A stretch of 64,000 nt of DNA from JBCDHN01 sp964351855 (GTDB taxonomy: Bacteria; Verrucomicrobiota; Verrucomicrobiia; Verrucomicrobiales; DEV007), in contig CAYGQD010000003.1 of NCBI GenBank assembly GCA_964351855.1, forward strand, positions 1 through 64,000, written 5' to 3'. The notes beneath the pieces were generated by a model. That model saw nothing but the letters and a program-made list of their open reading frames with translations. It ran no database searches and was not told the DNA's origin. Positions 61,214-64,000 of the stretch are shown here, piece by piece. The first letter of the stretch is position 1. Each line of letters begins with the position of its first letter. The position numbers and the translations under genes are program-made.

Positions 61214-63175
61214 ATGTGTGGTATCGCGGGCCATTTCTCGGCCAATCCTCTCCCTGAAAACACGCCTTCGATCCTGGATGGCCAACTGCAAACGATCGTT
61301 CACCGCGGCCCGGATGGAAACGGTCACCATATTGATCGAGCCAAGGGATTGGCGCTGGGGCACACTCGTTTAGCGATCAACGACCTCGAAGGCGGATGCC
61401 AGCCTTTGCACGCGATCGATGGACGCTTTGTCTTGACGACCAATGGCGAATTCTACGATTTCAAACGTCATCGCTCGACCTTGATGGCGGAGGGAGACCG
61501 ATTCTCCACGAAATCGGATTCAGAAATCGCCATGGGTCTGTATCGCAAATACGGTCTCGATTTCACGAAGCATCTCCGGGGTGAATTCGCCTTTGCGCTG
61601 TATGATCGCGACGCCGACGAGCTGATTCTGCTCCGCGATCGATTCGGAGTTCGGCCGCTCTTTTACTGGGTATCCCCGGATCAGAGCACAATCGTGTACG
61701 GCTCAGAGGCGAAGTCTGTCCTGCCTCATCCTGACGTTCCCCGGAAGCTCGATCCCAAAGCCGCGATCCACCAACTCATGCAAACGATCGCCCCGGGCAT
61801 GAGCGCGTTTGAAGGCGTCGTTTCCCTCGATCCCGGTCATTTTCTACGCATCCGCAAGCGCAACGGGAAGCTGGACATTCATCAACAACGCTACTGGGAC
61901 TTCGACTTCCCCGAGGAGGAGGCCCGCCCGCGCGAAGTCGATGAACAAGAAATGATCGAGAGCGTTCGCGAGGAACTGATCCGGTCGATTGTTTTACGCC
62001 TGGAGGCCGATGTTCCGGTCGGCTGTTATCTATCCGGAGGAATTGATTCCTGTTGTATCCTCGGTTTGGCGACGGGAGCGATGCAGTCACCAACAAAGGC
62101 TTATACGATTTCCTTCGATGACGACGCCTACGACGAAGCGCCGATCGCAAAAGAGATGGCGGAGTCGATGAATGCCGATCAAGAAGTCATCAACCTGAAA
62201 GCGGAAGATCTCTACGGAGAGAACTATATCAAAACCGTCTGGCATGCGGAGCGGACGTTTTATAATACGCTGGGAGTCGCCAAGAACCTCATGTCGAAGC
62301 GGGTTTGGGATTCCGGGTATCGTTGTGTCATTACCGGAGAAGGCGCTGACGAGTTGTTCGCGGGTTATCCGGCTCTGAAACGCGATATGTTTCTCCACGG
62401 CATCAGTCATGAGCCGGAAAGTGTTCGTGCTGAATATCAGGCGGCCCTGGAGCGCACCAATTCGCTCTTCAAAGGGGCGATTCTCGCAGAGAACCAACGC
62501 TCTCACCCGAGCTGGGATGCGCTTTGTGGGTTCACGCCGTCTTGGATCCAGCCGTGGATGGACACCTTGGATCTTGCTCGCCCCTTGCTGGCCGATCATC
62601 TACAGGAGGACCTGAAAGACTACGATCCCATTGCCGAAATCGCTTCGCGGATCGATGGCTCCATGCTTGATGGTCGGCATCCGCTGGATAAGGCGCAATA
62701 TACGTGGTCGAAATGCCAACTGGAAGGACAAATCCTCAACTGGGGTGGCGATCGGGTGGACATGGCCAACTCCATGGAATCGCGTCCGGCGTTTCTCGAT
62801 CACCATCTTGCCGCAATTGCGGTCAACGTTCCTCCGAGCCTACGGATTAAAGGAAACATCGAAAAATACGTGCTTCGCGAAGCAGTCAAAGGAGTCCTCC
62901 CTGACGTGCTTTATCGGCGTGAAAAATTCGCGTTTATGGCGCCGCCCGCCCACACCGACGCATCGAAGCGTGCCAAAGTGAATGAGCTGATCGATGCCTA
63001 TCTTGACCGACCAACGGTCGAAGATGCCGGGATTTGTTCGCCGGAGCGGGTTGACCAATTCCTCTCCGAATACCGTTCCGATACCGATGGAACGTCGCTG
63101 GTTCGGAAGGATACCTTGCTCAATCACCTCCTCACCCTTCACATTCTCCATCGCCAGTTCATCAGTAGCCACTAA
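61214..63175 (+). CDS. asnB: Asparagine synthetase, glutamine-hydrolysing
   Basis: 653 residues. The MCG start leaves Cys2 as nucleophile after Met removal (MCGIAGHFS); the glutaminase domain has RGPDGNGHH, NGEFYDF and GEFAFALYD. The synthetase domain has the PP-loop YLSGGIDSCC (about 275) and ITGEGADELFAGY. In the classic reaction aspartate is amidated with glutamine nitrogen and ATP; relatives act on other carboxylates. Given the neighbouring altered carbamoyltransferase, a non-asparagine product is possible. Spacing is 10 bp to the preceding gene. Confidence 0.9.
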   Translation: MCGIAGHFSANPLPENTPSILDGQLQTIVHRGPDGNGHHIDRAKGLALGHTRLAINDLEGGCQPLHAIDGRFVLTTNGEFYDFKRHRSTLMAEGDRFSTKSDSEIAMGLYRKYGLDFTKHLRGEFAFALYDRDADELILLRDRFGVRPLFYWVSPDQSTIVYGSEAKSVLPHPDVPRKLDPKAAIHQLMQTIAPGMSAFEGVVSLDPGHFLRIRKRNGKLDIHQQRYWDFDFPEEEARPREVDEQEMIESVREELIRSIVLRLEADVPVGCYLSGGIDSCCILGLATGAMQSPTKAYTISFDDDAYDEAPIAKEMAESMNADQEVINLKAEDLYGENYIKTVWHAERTFYNTLGVAKNLMSKRVWDSGYRCVITGEGADELFAGYPALKRDMFLHGISHEPESVRAEYQAALERTNSLFKGAILAENQRSHPSWDALCGFTPSWIQPWMDTLDLARPLLADHLQEDLKDYDPIAEIASRIDGSMLDGRHPLDKAQYTWSKCQLEGQILNWGGDRVDMANSMESRPAFLDHHLAAIAVNVPPSLRIKGNIEKYVLREAVKGVLPDVLYRREKFAFMAPPAHTDASKRAKVNELIDAYLDRPTVEDAGICSPERVDQFLSEYRSDTDGTSLVRKDTLLNHLLTLHILHRQFISSH

Positions 63176-63184
63176 TTCCTCCGC

Positions 63185-64000
63185 ATGGTCTCCGAAGCCT
63201 CCACATCCACTACCGATCTCCGCGTCGATCTCGAACGCATCAAATCCGATATCCTGACGCTCGCCGGGATCGGACGGAATGAGCGGGATCGTGGGATCTA
63301 CCGGATGGCATTCACGGACGAAGATATGGAGGGAAAACGCTGGCTCCTTCATCGCATCGAAGAAAACGGATTGGAGCCAGCTTCCGATGGAGCCGCCAAT
63401 ATTTCCGGGCTTTTGAAGGGGAAGGTCGATTCTCCACGAATCTTTGTCGGCTCTCATATCGATACGGTTCCCTGTGCGGGAATGCTCGACGGAACGCTTG
63501 GGGTGGTCGTTGGTCTGGAGTGTCTGCGGGTGTTGAAAACGGCCAAAGTTCCCTTGGCGCGAAGCATCGAGTTGATCGCCTTTAGTGACGAGGAGGGCCG
63601 ATTTGGTGGAACCTTCGGCTCGGAAGCGTTCACGGGAATGCTGACACTGGACAAGGTTCAAAACGCGACCGACCTGGGCGGCACCAAACTGAGCGACGCC
63701 ATGCTGGCCCACGGCCTGGATCCGATGAAAGCGCTCGAATCCCGAAGGTCGCCCGATGAAATCGACTCCTACCTGGAGCTCCACATCGAGCAGGGGCCGG
63801 TTTTGGACGAGCTTCATCTCCGAGTCGGAATTGTCGAAAGCATCACCGGCCTGCAATCCTGGTCGCTCCGGTTCAGCGGGGAAGCGAATCACGCCGGCAC
63901 GACGCCGATGGATTATCGCAAAGACGCCTTCATGGGTTTGGCCGACTTTGCCCATGAAGTTCCCCGCATTCTCGAAGAAAACGGCGGAGAAAACAGCCGC
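63185..64000 (+). CDS. M20-family carbamoylase/amidohydrolase (hydantoinase-carbamoylase type), truncated by window
   Basis: At least 272 residues from ATG 63185, 9 bp after asnB; the 3' end is outside the window. Motifs of the N-carbamoyl-L-amino acid hydrolase / allantoate amidohydrolase group: GSHIDTVPCAGMLDGTLGV (zinc His and bridging Asp), FSDEEGRFGGTFGSEAFTG, ELHIEQGPVLDE and GEANHAGTTPMDYRKDA in the dimerisation domain. It hydrolyses a carbamoyl or ureido group and releases ammonia and CO2. Neither the substrate nor the choice between the two subfamilies can be decided from the visible part. Confidence 0.9.
   Translation, partial: MVSEASTSTTDLRVDLERIKSDILTLAGIGRNERDRGIYRMAFTDEDMEGKRWLLHRIEENGLEPASDGAANISGLLKGKVDSPRIFVGSHIDTVPCAGMLDGTLGVVVGLECLRVLKTAKVPLARSIELIAFSDEEGRFGGTFGSEAFTGMLTLDKVQNATDLGGTKLSDAMLAHGLDPMKALESRRSPDEIDSYLELHIEQGPVLDELHLRVGIVESITGLQSWSLRFSGEANHAGTTPMDYRKDAFMGLADFAHEVPRILEENGGENSR

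Noticed and set aside
1..64000. tRNA, rRNA or CRISPR array
   Set aside because: I noticed no cloverleaf-like segments, rRNA core sequence or regularly spaced direct repeats while reading; a computed search would be more sensitive.

Overview
The window reads as a chromosomal segment of a heterotrophic Verrucomicrobiota bacterium, probably from the class Verrucomicrobiae. The strongest marker is a complete four-gene pseudopilin set (9234-15354) that matches the Verru_Chthon cassette proteins A, B, C and D. Other families typical of the Planctomycetes-Verrucomicrobia-Chlamydiae (PVC) group agree: a giant LEPR-type surface protein, DUF1501, DUF1549/DUF1553, DUF1552 and DUF1592-type heme proteins, a PVC-type CxxCH dehydrogenase with HEAT repeats, sulfatases and a sialate O-acetylesterase. 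I see no rRNA, tRNA or CRISPR array, no intact transposase and no phage genes.

Left part (1-17354): a giant minus-strand surface protein whose 3' end is outside the window; a divergent membrane Ser/Thr kinase; the pseudopilin operon D-B-C-A plus a fifth secreted gene; and a secreted endonuclease/exonuclease/phosphatase-family protein. Middle-left (17351-26133): a sialate esterase, a VapBC toxin-antitoxin pair, a DUF1501/DUF1553 pair and a DUF58 gene. Here the 3' ends of the esterase and of DUF58 each occur twice, once intact and once decayed, so a module seems to have entered an ancestral convergent esterase/DUF58 junction.

Centre (26187-40041): sulfotransferase and rfbB, hemC, a GNAT acetyltransferase, a cobA-hemD fusion, a sulfatase with HEAT repeats, a DUF3095 protein, an ABC-F ATPase, and a membrane class III nucleotide cyclase. 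Centre-right (38812-57909): two blocks of exported oxidative and hydrolytic proteins (DUF1552/DUF1592; sialidase-like protein and sulfatase; GDSL esterase; PQQ-like propeller; FabF; exported nitrilase; PVC heme dehydrogenase; ceramidase-like hydrolase), with a PhoD-like phosphatase between them.

Right end (about 57981-64000): the most unusual unit. A tight plus-strand operon encodes a small single-pass membrane protein with an Ig/FN3-like domain, a sodium:solute symporter, an unlisted 39-residue single-pass membrane protein, an aspartate-transcarbamoylase-like enzyme, a glutamine-dependent asparagine synthetase and an M20-type carbamoylase/amidase cut by the window edge. The transcarbamoylase keeps its carbamoyl-phosphate site but has lost residues that bind aspartate. 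This suggests an uptake and carbamoyl/amide-transfer pathway whose substrate I cannot name.

Palindromic intergenic elements are scattered through the window: two related elements of about 215 bp with CTAG ends, a 142-bp element with 19-bp perfect arms, and a REP-like hairpin cluster.
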